Shown here: in pieces, positions 12,400-23,067 of the stretch
Position numbering within the stretch: the stretch's first letter is position 1
Layout: each line of letters opens with the position of its first letter
Source: Solanum dulcamara
Lineage: Eukaryota > Streptophyta > Magnoliopsida > Solanales > Solanaceae
Length of the DNA stretch: 64,000 nt
Assembly: GCF_947179165.1 (NCBI RefSeq)
Contig: NC_077243.1
Span: forward strand, 36,902,001-36,966,000
Direction: 5' to 3'
The notes under the pieces: generated by a model
Seen by the model: only the letters and a program-made list of their open reading frames with translations
Told to the model about the DNA's origin: nothing
The model's database searches: none
Program-made: the position numbers and the translations under genes

Positions 12400-13130
12400 T
12401 ACCTGTGACATCGGGAATTGGTACGGATACCTGTGTTTCATGTCCTCTTCAGCTTCCCAGGTTATTTTTTTCATGACCACAGCACCTTGACAGAAGCTAC
12501 GTCCTTAGTTTGCAACCTTATACTCTGCCGATCCAAGTTGGCGATAGGTTTCCCCTCGTAGGATAACTTTCCTTTCATCTGGACCTCACCCATGAAGAAT
12601 ATTCTGGGAGGGTCACTTATATATTCGCGGAGCATTGATCCGTGAAAACTGAATGTATTGTTTCAAATCAGACAGTAGGTCCAACTCATAGGCATCCTTA
12701 TCTACTCTACAAATGACCTGAGAAGGACCAATGTATCCCCTTGCCAATTCTAGGCTACTAGTCAATAGATGGTCCCTGAACAAGCTTTACTTCATGAATA
12801 TGTTGCTGGATCCCCTCTGGGCCTATCTGTTAATCGAAGGGCGAAATGTTGTACTAAAATTCACCTGCGTTCCTAATCCCTATCGGAATGATCTCTAGTG
12901 ATTATCTATAAGTTGAACTTCCCCATCCGAGATAATAGATTTGGGAACCCCGTGAAATCGCATTGTTTCCTTGATATGTCATCTTGCATAACCCTTAGCT
13001 GAATATACCTTCCTAATTGGAAAAGAATGGGTTAATTTCGTCACCTTATCTACCATAACCCATATGAACTTATACTTCCGTAGAGTGCGAGGTTAGTCTG
13101 CACTATAACCTATATTAATTGCCTTCCATA
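12400..13130 (-). pseudogene. eroded integrase and chromodomain sequence inside element C
   Basis: On the minus strand, pieces of a gypsy integrase can be read in shifting frames. At about 12490-12620 there is a block resembling the end of integrase (EVQMKGKLSYEGKPIANLDR, then KDVASVKVL). At about 12890-13090 there is a block resembling the catalytic core (IWVMVDKVTK; HGVPKSIIS). Many stops and indels separate them. This shows C derives from a coding chromovirus that lost the rest of pol. Confidence 0.6.
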
Positions 13131-13705
13131 TCCGAGTCGGGATTCCCATCCCCCGTAACAGACTATCAAGCCTCTAATGCTCCACTTCGTTTAAGCTATT
13201 ATACAACTCCTCTTAATCCAACTTGTAACACTTTAGGTATGCTATCCAACTTCTCTTTTTTCCAGTTTTATTATAATACATTATGTAGTAGTTCTTACAC
13301 AATCGTGTGTAGGTACTTAGAGCAATTCTGAAAATGCCTTAGCATCGCTATACTAGTGGCTCACCTCTTTCAGTCGAGGTCAGGGCTCTGCCATGGATTT
13401 TGTCCTTAATACCAATTATAGCTTAATAGTTCTGCCTCAAACTATCTTACACTTTCCTTAAATTAATTCTAAGTATGGCAATCACATTGCTATTACTGAC
13501 TTCTTTTTATCGAGTAATCACTTGATCTTACTCTTAGTATGCCAATGCTCGTAGGATGCACAATTATTCTTGTGCCATTTGCACTAGGTGCATTCCAATT
13601 TAGCCATAATCTTTTCTGCTCTTGGCTTACTCTGTTCTATATGTGCCATTGCACTAACACGCACTTACAATCTCTTTTTGTCATTCTTGTTCCGTTGCCT
13701 TTTTC
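13131..13705 (-). other. non-coding interior of element C
   Basis: No protein reading of a known family is seen. Frames of 60-80 codons occur on both strands without recognisable motifs. The stretch lies between the integrase relic and the 5S-derived segment and has no obvious counterpart in element D. Confidence 0.4.
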
Positions 13706-13808
13706 ACTTCCCAGGGGGTCACCCATCCCAGTGCTACTCTCACCAAAGCACGCTTAACTTCGAAGTTTTGACGAAATCTGGTGCATTAGTGCGGGTATAA
13801 TTGCGTCC
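13706..13808 (-). pseudogene. 5S rRNA-derived segment inside element C
   Basis: The minus strand from 13808 down to 13706 follows plant 5S rRNA from about base 1 to base 103. Recognisable blocks are GCACTAATGCACC, GAAGTTAAGCGTGCTT (box A region) and GGATGGGTGACC with CCCTGGGAAG (box C region). The last 17 or so bases of a normal 5S (about 120 nt) do not match. Scattered substitutions are present, so it is probably not a functional rRNA, but the internal Pol III control region is largely kept. It lies in the same direction as the element. A TATATAAA stands about 44 bases upstream, not at the usual 5S spacing near -28. Element D lacks this segment. Confidence 0.85.
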
Positions 13809-14990
13809 ATCCCTTATGGCTCGTTTGAAGTTTAAGCGTTCCCATTTATATACGATAGCGTCAGTTGATTTTCTCTTACACTTGTACTTCTTTTGTCCAC
13901 TCCCCTCCCCCCTTTTAGGGTGTACCCATGTCATCCTCCATTTATTTTCAGCTATTCACACGCGAATGATTCTACTCCAACCTATTTAACGTGCCGCACT
14001 ATATCTACATTTTCTATTAAATCATCCATACGTTAGGTTTCCTTTATAGGAAACCCTAGCACAACCATAGGGTGCTGTAGTATTCGAAATATATCATATA
14101 AAATCTCATCTAATGATGGATACTCGAATAATGCAGCAGTTGTTCTGCAAATCTTTCAACTATAACTTGTCATAGTTTATCCCTATGTATCACTTCAGGC
14201 GGTGCCTAACTATATCATTTTATCCCGATCGATCAGTCTTCTCTAAGTCGTCTTCTTTGTCCTATAGGTCCTTCCCGACTTCGTTCTACTATACCCATAT
14301 CGACCTCCTAGTTTTTATCGCCATTACTTCAGTAATTAACTCATTTCTCAAGGTCAGCCATACTCGTTTAGTCAAATCTCATCATTGTTGTGAGCACAAC
14401 CTTTCAAGACATACTACAGCCCTGCATCTCATTCTCTTTTTTATTTCTAGAAAAATTTGGATAGAGTTTTCTCTGTATTTCTTAGTATCTCCACACCTGC
14501 ACGCAGAAAATATCAACAATGCCTCACAGGGCCCACATATATATATTCGTATCATATCATATCATAGCCACACAGGGCACACATATATAGTCATATCATC
14601 TCATATCGTAGCCACACAGGGCACCCACAATTAGCAGTATGAAAATGGACTTACCTCGTATGTCCATTGGAACTACACATGTTGCACTTTCCCATTTACT
14701 TTTCCATTCACTATTCAACCCTATATGTCAATCGTATTTCAACACCTTACCTGCGTTCTTTGTAACTTCCAATATCGTCAGTTACTTTCTTCTATCGATG
14801 TTGCCCTTCTGTTAAAATCATCGGTTAGTATGGGGAATGTCATTCCCTATGACTTGGCTCTATCGCACGATCTTAGATATGAAATAAAGTAACATCCTAA
14901 ATGTCCTGTAGCCTCCGGTTTATAGATGTGGTGCACAACACACTAATAAATAAGACTCTACTAGACACGGTCTGTAGATATTCCGAGGAT
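13809..14990 (-). other. leader-side interior of element C
   Basis: The minus strand matches the equivalent leader of element D (about 20960-21790) in blocks. One is a short tandem motif CACAGGGCACACATATAT with ATCATATCAT repeats at 14536-14630. No gag reading is seen. The open frame at 14185-14634 is on the wrong strand for the element and has no family motif. Confidence 0.55.
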
Positions 14991-15007
14991 GAACTGCTCT
15001 GATACCA
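14991..15007 (-). other. primer-binding site of element C (initiator Met tRNA type)
   Basis: The minus strand reads TGGTATCAGAGCAGTTC four bases after the LTR end TGACA. TGGTATCAGAGC is the canonical complement to the plant initiator methionine tRNA 3' end. Confidence 0.85.
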
Positions 15008-15011
15008 CTTC

Positions 15012-18000
15012 TGTCATAACCCAACCCCGTAGGCCACAACTGGGTCCGACCAGGATCCCCGTATACATACCTATCAGTTGTACTCAAATTGAACTATGAA
15101 CAGAGTGATACTACTCACAAAAACCCTAATGAGTTAAAACTTTTTCGTGTTTGTGTGGCCACTTTCTCTCGTGTCATAACATATAAGGGCATGCAAGCCG
15201 ACCAGGCTGCTGTACCATAAAAACATTCACAACATGTCGTATAGACACAATAGAAACGAACTCATAAACAATCCATATCCATATGTCTACATACCTCTAA
15301 GAATAGTAACAGCAACATATGGCGGGAAAGGGCCCCCGCCGTACCCTTGGACAATTAAATACATACATATTACATGACTAGTATCAAAAGTTAGGCTCCG
15401 GAACAGTGGAGCGCTCCCAATATCACTGAGTGGAAACCCTAAGATGGCGGATCTCTAAACTGAACATCTGTACCTGCGGGCATGAAATGCAGCCCCTCGA
15501 AGAACGAGGGGTCAGTACGATATATGTACTGAGTATATAAAGCATAATAATACATAACTGAGCTGACAACTGAAGTAGGGATACAGGAAACAAATATAAC
15601 AGTTATCGAATTTCTCTACCTGTATCTTATGACATGAGGGCAATTATACCTTCCTTACATACCATACCTGGCCCGCTATGGGACTTGGTGCTACAAGTGT
15701 GTCACTATATTTCCACATGCATACCTACAGACTGTATCCATCCCTTCAGTGAGAGACTCAATGAAGATGTCATTTCATCATTTATCATGCCCGGCCTTTC
15801 ATGGGACGCAGTGAATAGTCATTTCATCATATATCATGCCCGGCCCTTCATGGGATGTGGTGAATTTATCATTCCCGGCCCTTCATGGGACGCGGTAAAT
15901 TTATCATGCTCGGCCCTTCATGGGATGCGGTAAATTTATCATGCCCGACCCTTCATAGGACGCGGTGAGTAATCATTTCATCATTTATCATGCCCGGACC
16001 TTTATGGGACCCGGTGAATTTATCATGCCCGGCCCTTCATGGGACGCGGTGAATTTATCATGCCCGGCCCTTCATGGGATGCGGTGAATTTATCATGCCC
16101 AGCCCTTCATGGGATGCGGTGAGTTTATATTGCCTGACCCTTCATGGGACACGGTGAGCGACGTATTAATAGCATGCATGAGTAGAGTAACGAGGAATCA
16201 TATGCAATTAGTTCATCATTTGAGATTCGGTATAACAATCGTCATGGTCTATCATTTGAGGATCAACACTATCATTGTCTCACGTATCCTCTAACTTTCA
16301 TTAGGGGCCACATCGATGGAGTCTCAAGTTTCCTAGGCTTTTATTAAGGTAATACCAAACGACTTATGCAATCAGAGACACTTGTCATTATAGAGTTCTT
16401 AGGCATGGGAGCTCATACATTCAATTAGTATTCAGCATATAGGGACTCGAGGGTAGCAGTTCAACTACTTCAAGAACTTCAATATTAAGAAATGAATAGG
16501 AATTATAGTTTACGCTTCCCATGCATCCGGTTACTATTTTCCTATATAGAAGGCTTGAGGGTGATAGCTCAGCTACCTTAAGAGCCTTAGCATTTAGAAG
16601 TGAACACGAGTCAATAGGCTCTACATATATTACCTTTTATCCTATAGAAGCCTTAAAAAGGCAATAGCTCAACTATTACAAGAGTTCTACCATTACGAAG
16701 TGGATAAGAATTATGGACTATGCTCGGAGCTTTACGAATGGAACTATCCCCAAGTTCCATATACAAACCATTCATAACTTATATTTAAGACATGCCAGAA
16801 TAAAGAAGAATAGCTTTACCTACTTATGCCAAAAGAAAGCTTCACATACCTCGTATGAACTTCTCTTAATCACGTCCACGTCGTCTTCCTCCAAACCTAT
16901 TTAACATGGAAGAAAGGCGAGTATAAATAACCTTAAAATTTTCAGCACCTTCGGTTGCACCTTAGTATTCACATAACTCATTTCCTCGCTCGCCTCTTGG
17001 ACTAGTTTCTTAACTCTTTAAAGAGTTACCGGAAATTGGGCAACATCTCCCCTATAATATGCCCTATCCGAATTCCCAATTACATACCTAATTACTAAAT
17101 CCAACCAACAACAATAACCTGCAGCTCATATACAAGTAGAACATGGCAACATTACACAATATAAACTCCACCCAATTTGCTGAAAATTGTAATACCAAAA
17201 TAGGGTTTCTAGTTTCTATTTTGCGAAAATTTTAACCTTACGAAGCGTGGAATCGTGTGGATGAAACCATAATCTCCCAAACCTATTTTATAACACATTT
17301 ATACCCTGTAACACACACCACACAACCAGCAGCAGCCTGCAAACACACCACGCCTCACTTCGACTACAATTTAACTACGACGACTTTAATTTAGATTGTT
17401 TCTTTCGCTGAGCATCCTCACGATTTTTTTCATACTTCCAGCAGTATAAAAGGTACATAATACACTCCATAAAAATCCCATAAATTCCAAATTTAAATGA
17501 GAAACCTTACCTTACACGAAATTAGCCAAAAATCACCAAAACTTGCCTCGGAACTTTTCTAGTCGCGCTGAAACGGTGTGGCTGTTTGTTGTCCGTTTGG
17601 TGCTGCTACAAACCCTAAATTCACATTATTCACACCCTAATAACATGTGTCCTTATGGGACCCCAGATCCATGCCTTACCCCTAGGCTGCCATGTGTCCT
17701 TATGGGCCCCACCTCACAAGTAGGTGGGTCACCTACTTGACCCTAAGTAGGTGGGTCACCTGCTTTCTTGAGGTGCTGCCACGTGTCGCTCCTCCATTGG
17801 TTGCCACGTGTTCTTTTTTCCCTTCCTCGTGGGTTTGTAATCTTATCTTATTTTAAGAGCCTATGTAATCCGTGCTACGTAAGTTTGGTAGGTCCTCAAG
17901 TAGCACAAGTATGTAAGACTTCTAAGTTAGTAGCTTACGTAGGTAAATCGAGTCCTACGACTCATTACGTGGCCTCCAATTTCTTCTGGATTCTTATGAC

Positions 18001-18143
18001 TCTATTTTCAACCTTCTCTACTATGGGGTATCACATTTGTCTTTCCTTAAAGTCGTTTGATAGTGTCGTAGCTTATCCGGCTCACATGATAATGTCTAAG
18101 GAACTTAAGAGTCATTCCGAGCTTGAGAGTGTGGGGTGTAACA
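15012..18143 (-). repeat. 5' LTR of element C
   Basis: A 3132-bp LTR, TGTCATAACC to GTGTAACA on the plus strand. It aligns along its length with 8621-12253. Relative to it, this copy is deleted between AACATG and TGTCC at about 17645, which removes two CACGTG sites. Two CACGTG sites remain near 17780 and 17805. Confidence 0.85.
15781..16160 (-). repeat. 35-bp minisatellite in the 5' LTR of element C, about 10 copies
   Basis: This is the same unit and the same mixture of 35-bp units and longer spaced units as in the other LTR, with about ten copies. The frame translated across it simply repeats the unit (MPGLSWDAV-like words) and is not a protein gene. Confidence 0.85.
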
Positions 18144-18162
18144 TAATGTCTGAAGGATATAA
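18144..18162 (-). repeat. 19-bp fragment of element B pol left between C and D
   Basis: It contains the right target duplication of C (TAATG, 18144-18148) and the left one of D (TATAA, 18158-18162; GATAA at 25886-25890, one mismatch). The bases equal the stretch expected between the two B pol halves, judged against the family-A pol at about 62780-62800. Confidence 0.75.
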
Positions 18163-20937
18163 TGTTACACCCCGCACTCTTGAGCTCGGAACATCTTCTT
18201 AAGTTCCTTAGACACTATCATGTGATCCGTATAAGCTATGACACTATCAAACAACTCTAAGGAAAGAAGATTGTGATACTTCACGAGAAGGGAGGTTGGA
18301 GATAGAGTCATAAGAATCCGAAAGAGTTGGAGGCTAAGAAATGAGTCGTAGGACTTGATTTACCTACGTAAGCCACTAAGTTAAGAGTCTTATACACTTA
18401 AGTTGCTTAAGGATATATCAAACTTACGTAGTGCGGATTACATAGGCTCTTAAAGTGAGACGAAATTATGAACCTGCGAGGAAGGAAACAAGACGACGTG
18501 TGGCAGCCAATGGAGGAGCGACACGTGGAAGCACCTCAAGAAAGTAGGTGATGTACCTACTTCGGGTCAAGTAGGTAATGCATTTGCTTGGGGGAGATGG
18601 ACCCTGCTGCCACGTGGCAGCCTCCAATTGGCAGCATGACACGGTAGTCAATCATGGCTTGACACGTGTCACCCTAAGGGGCTGACACGTGTCACCTCCT
18701 AAGGACACCTATACATATGTATATTGTGACTAAGGGGCTTCTTCTTATCCCAAAATTTCATCCAAAACTGCAGTAACAAATAAGAGAAAACAAACCCTAG
18801 AGCTAAGGAGAAAATTGCGACGGCTTGGGAGAAAAATAAGGTAAGTCCCGATTTTGTTCCGTAAATTAATTATATAGAGTATACCACGATGATATGGAAG
18901 TATTAGTAGTATAAAATTAGAGTTTGGTGCAGCAAAAAACGGACAGCAAGCTGCCACGACGTTACAGCACGCTGAAAAAAAGTTCTGAGGCGCGATTTTG
19001 GCGAGTTCTAGCCAATTTCGGGAAAGGTAAATGTTACATTAGGGTGTATTACACACCTTAGGGGCTGTTGGAAGTTGGGGAAAAGGTTTGAAAAGTTCGG
19101 CGTTCGAAATAAGCGAATTTGGAATCGCTATAGTTAAGTTGTCGAAATAAGGTGTTGTGCGCGTGGGGGATGCTTCTGGTTGTGTTGTGGAGTGTTGAAG
19201 GGTATAAAAGTTCTATAAATTAGGTGTGGGAGATTCTGGTTGCAGCCACATGACCCTCCGGTTTGCAATTAAAGAATTCACGAAAGAAAGATTAAAAACT
19301 CTAGTTCTGGTATCTTAGTTTCGAATGAATTGTTGGGGGTTTATATTGTGTAATTTTGGTCGTAATATATATATGTATGGTCTTCTGGTGGTATTTTTGG
19401 TTTGATTCAGGTGCAAAGGACATGGTTGGGAATTCGTATAGGGCACATTATAGGGGAGGTGCTGTCCGATTTTCGTTAACGCCTTAACTAGTTAAGGAAC
19501 TAGTCGAGAAGGCAAGCGAAGGGATGAATGTTATGAATACTCGTGTGTAGACTAAGGTGATGGAAAGCCAAGGGTTGTTAATACTCGTATTTCTTTTATG
19601 TTACTTATGTTTAAAGGACGACGAGACGAACGGGATAAAAAGGTAACCCGTAACAGGTATGTAAAGCTAAAATTTCTTTCTTTTGGCATGTTTTGGCATA
19701 CGTATGTAAGGCTTATACTTTCTTTTAGCATTTCTTTGACATAAGTATATAAAGCTAATATTCCTTTTCGGCATGGATTTTAAGAAACAAGTACATAACT
19801 TTCATATGATTTTAAAGAAGTTCCTATTCGTAAAGTCGCTAGAATGGCCAACTTCTCAACTACCAAAAGATATTTTGTTATGCCTTGATATGTGTATATG
19901 ATTCCCAAAAGTTCTATTTTGATGTAACCTATAGTAACTTTCAAAAGGTACTTGATATGACCCTTGTCTGGATTTTGAGTGATAGTTTATTTTGATTATT
20001 CCATCGAGTCTCAAATATGATTTAAATTGCATTTGGTTTCTCACTACTCCACTCGTGGATGCCTCAATGTTTCTTTCACCGAGCCCGGGCCAGGTTTTGT
20101 TATTGTGCATACTTTTCTACATTGTTCATCGTGCCCCGCAGGTACGACCTGTACATGGGTTTGATTTGTGGAGTTATGATGTGCCATGTACACTTATGAT
20201 ATGATATGATCTGATATGACCATCTGATTTGATATGATCTGTTACGGAGATATTCTCTACTCTGGAGTTATGATGTGCTGTGGCGCCAGTGATAGGGCGG
20301 CGACCACATTTTGTATTTGTTCACCGAGTCCCGTAATAGGGCCGGATATGGCATATGTTTTTCCGCATACATTATCTGTGATTATGAAAAACATTTTGAT
20401 ATTCTGGATATTTTGCTCATTTTTGCACCTTCTGTTCTGGTAATGGCTTTATTTATTACAGTCTATACTTTATATACTCAGTACATATATCGTACTGACC
20501 CCCTTTCTTCGGGGGGGCTGCGTTATATGCCCGCAGGTACAGACGCCCGGTATGCCGATCCGCTCACCTAGGACATCCATCCTGTTGGTTGGTAGTGCTC
20601 TTTTATCCGGAGCCCTATTTTGGTACTAACGTTTTTTGTTGTGCATTTGTACATATTGGTTAAGGGTACGACGGGGGCCCTGTCCCATCATATGATTATG
20701 CTATCGTTCTGTAGAGGTCTGTAGACTTGTGTGGTGGGTTTTGTATATGTGTTTTGGGCCTGTGTTCAGTGATGGCCTTAACGGCCTTCGTGTGCTACAT
20801 CTATTTTCGTGCGCTCTCTAACGATCTATTTTGATTTCCTAATTTGTTTGTTCTGCTAACATACTCAGTGGGGCTAAGGGTATGTATGGGTGCCCAAATA
20901 GGGCACTAGTCACGGCCTACGGAGTTGGGTCATGATA
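18163..20937 (+). repeat. 5' LTR of element D
   Basis: A 2775-bp LTR, TGTTACACCC to TCATGATA (TGACA expected). It contains short ATATGATATGATCTG-type repeats at about 20188-20240. It also has two dispersed single copies of the motif that forms the long minisatellite in C (TCACCGAGCCCGGGCC at about 20077 and TCACCGAGTCCCG at about 20322). Confidence 0.85.
18495..18695. promoter_or_regulatory. cluster of CACGTG and CCAAT sites in U3 of LTR D
   Basis: CACGTG cores lie at 18522-18527, 18611-18616, 18663-18668 and 18686-18691, with an ACGTG at 18496 and CCAAT motifs beside them. They lie about 330-530 bp into the LTR, the same place as in C. The 3' LTR copy (23395-23610) has lost several of them to C-to-T type changes. 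Confidence 0.6.
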
Positions 20938-20941
20938 GAAG

Positions 20942-20955
20942 TGGTATCAGTGCAG
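20942..20955 (+). other. primer-binding site of element D
   Basis: TGGTATCAGTGCAG lies four bases after the LTR end. It is one mismatch from the canonical initiator-Met primer complement TGGTATCAGAGC. Confidence 0.8.
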
Positions 20956-22188
20956 TTCATCCTTTGAGTGTCTACAGACCGTGTCTAGTAGAGTCTTATT
21001 TATCAGTGTGTTGTGCACCACATCTATACACAGGAGGCTACAGGACATTTAGGATGTTACTTTCTTTCATATCTAAGATCGTGCGATAGAGCCAAGTCAT
21101 AGGAAATGAAATTTCTCATACTAACCTGCGATTTTAGCAGGAGGACAACGCCGATAGAAGAAAGTAACTAACAATATTGGATGTTACGAAGCACGCAGGT
21201 AAGCAAAGGTACGAAGGACTTATGTTAGGTAAGCTATTGCAATACAATTGATATATAAAGTTAGAAAATGAAAGGAAAATTTTACAGGAAAGTGTAACAG
21301 GTGTAGTTCGAGTGGACATAACAGGTAAGTCCATTTCCATACTATTAATTGTGGGTGCCCTGTGTGGCTGCGATCTGAAATGATATGAATATATATGTGT
21401 GCCCTGTGTGGCTGCGATATTATATGATACAAATATATATATGTTGGCCTTGTGAGGCATTGTTGGCATTTTCTGCGTGCAGGTGTTGAGATAGTAAGAA
21501 ATACAGAGGGAACTCTGCCCAAATTTTCGTAGAAATAAAAAGAGAATGAGATATAGGGCTATAGTATGTCTTGAAAGGTTGTGCTCACAAAAATGATGAG
21601 ATTTGACTAAGCAAGTATGGCTAACCCCAAGAAATGAGTTAATTGCTGAATTGATTGCAATAGAAATTAGGAGTTCAATACGGGTATGGTAGAACGAAGT
21701 TGGAAAAGACTTATAATCCAAAGAAGATGATTCAGAGAATACTGATAGGTATAGATAGAACGATATAATAAGGCACCGACTGAATTGATACACAGGAATA
21801 AAGTATGACGAGGTATTATTGAAAGAAGTAACAGTATGGTTAAGACAAGAGTACAAAGGGAAAAGAATTGTGACGGACATAAAGTAGTAATAAGACAGCT
21901 TGTGAAGCATTAAGTATAATACTAATCAAGAAGGGTAAGATGATTCGAGGAAGAACTATTAAGATATAATTGGTACTAAGAACAAAATCTATTGAGGAGA
22001 CCTAACCTCGACCGAAGGACGTAAGCCGCTAGTATAACAACACTAAACAATTTTCTGAATGGCTCTACATACCTACACACGTTTGTGTAGGAATTGCATC
22101 ATAATGTATGGTAAGAAAACTGGAGAGAAGATCTGAGTAAAAGAGCAAGATAGCATACCTAAGGTGTTACAAGTTGAATTAAGAGGAG
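20956..22188 (+). other. non-coding leader and interior of element D
   Basis: Leader sequence (GTGCGATAGAGCCAAG, then repeats of GTGCCCTGTGTGGCTGCGAT with ATATAT at 21355-21460) is shared with C. The 258-codon frame 21134-21910 lies on the opposite strand to the element, is Ser/Phe/Tyr rich and has no family motif. I treat it as chance. Confidence 0.5.
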
Positions 22189-22960
22189 TTGTATAATGGC
22201 TTAAACGAAGAGGAGCATCAGAGGCTTGATAGCCTGTTACGAGGGATGGGAATCCCGACTCGGAAGTGGAAAGTAGTTAATATGTATTATAGTACGAGCG
22301 GACCTCGCATTCTAAGGAACTGGGAGTTCATACGGGCTATGGTAGATGGGCTGATAGAATCAACCTGTTCCCCTCCAGTTAGGAAGGCATATTCAACTGA
22401 GGGTTATGCGAGATGACATAGTAGGGAAACAATAAGATTTCACAGAGTCCCACATCTATCATTTCGGAAGGGATTGAGGAACACAGATGAATCTTAGTAC
22501 GACATTTTGCCCTTTGATTAATGGATAGGCCCAGAAGGGATCCAGTAAATTATTGATGAAGTAAAGCTTATTCCGGGATAAGATATCGATTAGCAGCCTA
22601 GAGTCAACAAGAAGGGGATACATTGATCCTTCGTAGGGCATTTTTAGAATAAATAAAGCTGCCTATGAGTGGGAGATACCATCTGATTTGAAACAATACA
22701 TTCAGTTTTCACAGATCAATGCTCCGCAAGAATGCAAACGTCGCTCCCAGAATATTTCCTGTGGAGGAGGTCCACGTAACAGGGAGTTAAACGGGTTGCG
22801 AACTAAGGACATAGCTTCCGTCAAGGTACTGTGGCGGAATAAGAATCGTGAAGACATAAACTAGGAGGTCGAAAAGGACATGAAACACATGTGTTTGTAC
22901 CTATTCCCGATGTCTACAGATAGCCCCCAGTCTTGGAACTCATATATTAATTACTTGGAT
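22189..22960 (+). pseudogene. eroded integrase/chromodomain sequence inside element D
   Basis: Blocks of the same relic as in C are seen on the plus strand: AYSTEGYAR near 22390 and FHRVPHLS near 22445 from the core. A block like LRTKDIASVKVLWRNKN lies near 22800-22850 with the chromodomain-like tail EDMKHMCLYLFP after it. Stops and frameshifts separate them. The two elements kept the same part of pol, so the deletion that removed gag and most of pol probably predates their split. Confidence 0.6.
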
Positions 22961-23054
22961 GAAAATGTATGTCATTCCAATAGAAAGGAATCTCCCTATG
23001 ATCCGTATAAAGTATTAAGGGAAGTTTTATTCAACATTCAGGGATGAATGTTCT

Positions 23055-23067
23055 AAAGGGGGGAGGA
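23055..23067 (+). other. polypurine tract of element D
   Basis: AAAGGGGGGAGGA stands directly before the 3' LTR start TGTTACACC. Confidence 0.85.

Larger units (their letters stand above)
8621..18143 (-). mobile_element. element C: complete non-autonomous gypsy element (LARD-like)
   Basis: Two long LTRs (8621-12253 and 15012-18143) flank a 2.76-kb interior. The element is on the minus strand, with its primer site next to the right LTR and its polypurine tract next to the left LTR. A perfect 5-bp target duplication TAATG flanks it (8616-8620 and 18144-18148). The interior has only eroded integrase and chromodomain sequence plus a 5S rRNA-derived stretch, with no usable gag, RT or protease. 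Long LTRs, intact priming signals and no proteins fit a large retrotransposon derivative moved in trans. LTR copies differ by a few percent in segments compared by eye, so the insertion is not recent. Confidence 0.85.

Noticed and set aside
13680..13850. A functional 5S rRNA gene
   Set aside because: The last 17 or so bases do not match, several stem positions are changed, and the TATA element is not at the usual distance.
14185..14634. 149-codon plus-strand frame in element C
   Set aside because: It is the antisense counterpart of the same leader region as in D and has no recognisable protein motif.
15634..15933. 99-codon frame with repeated PGLSWDAV-like words as a repeat protein
   Set aside because: It is the translation of the 35-bp minisatellite in one frame; the repeat length of 35 is not a multiple of three, so no constant protein repeat is kept.
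21134..21910. 258-codon minus-strand frame in element D
   Set aside because: It is antisense to the element, made of leader and interior repeats that exist in C with stops, and shows no domain or motif.
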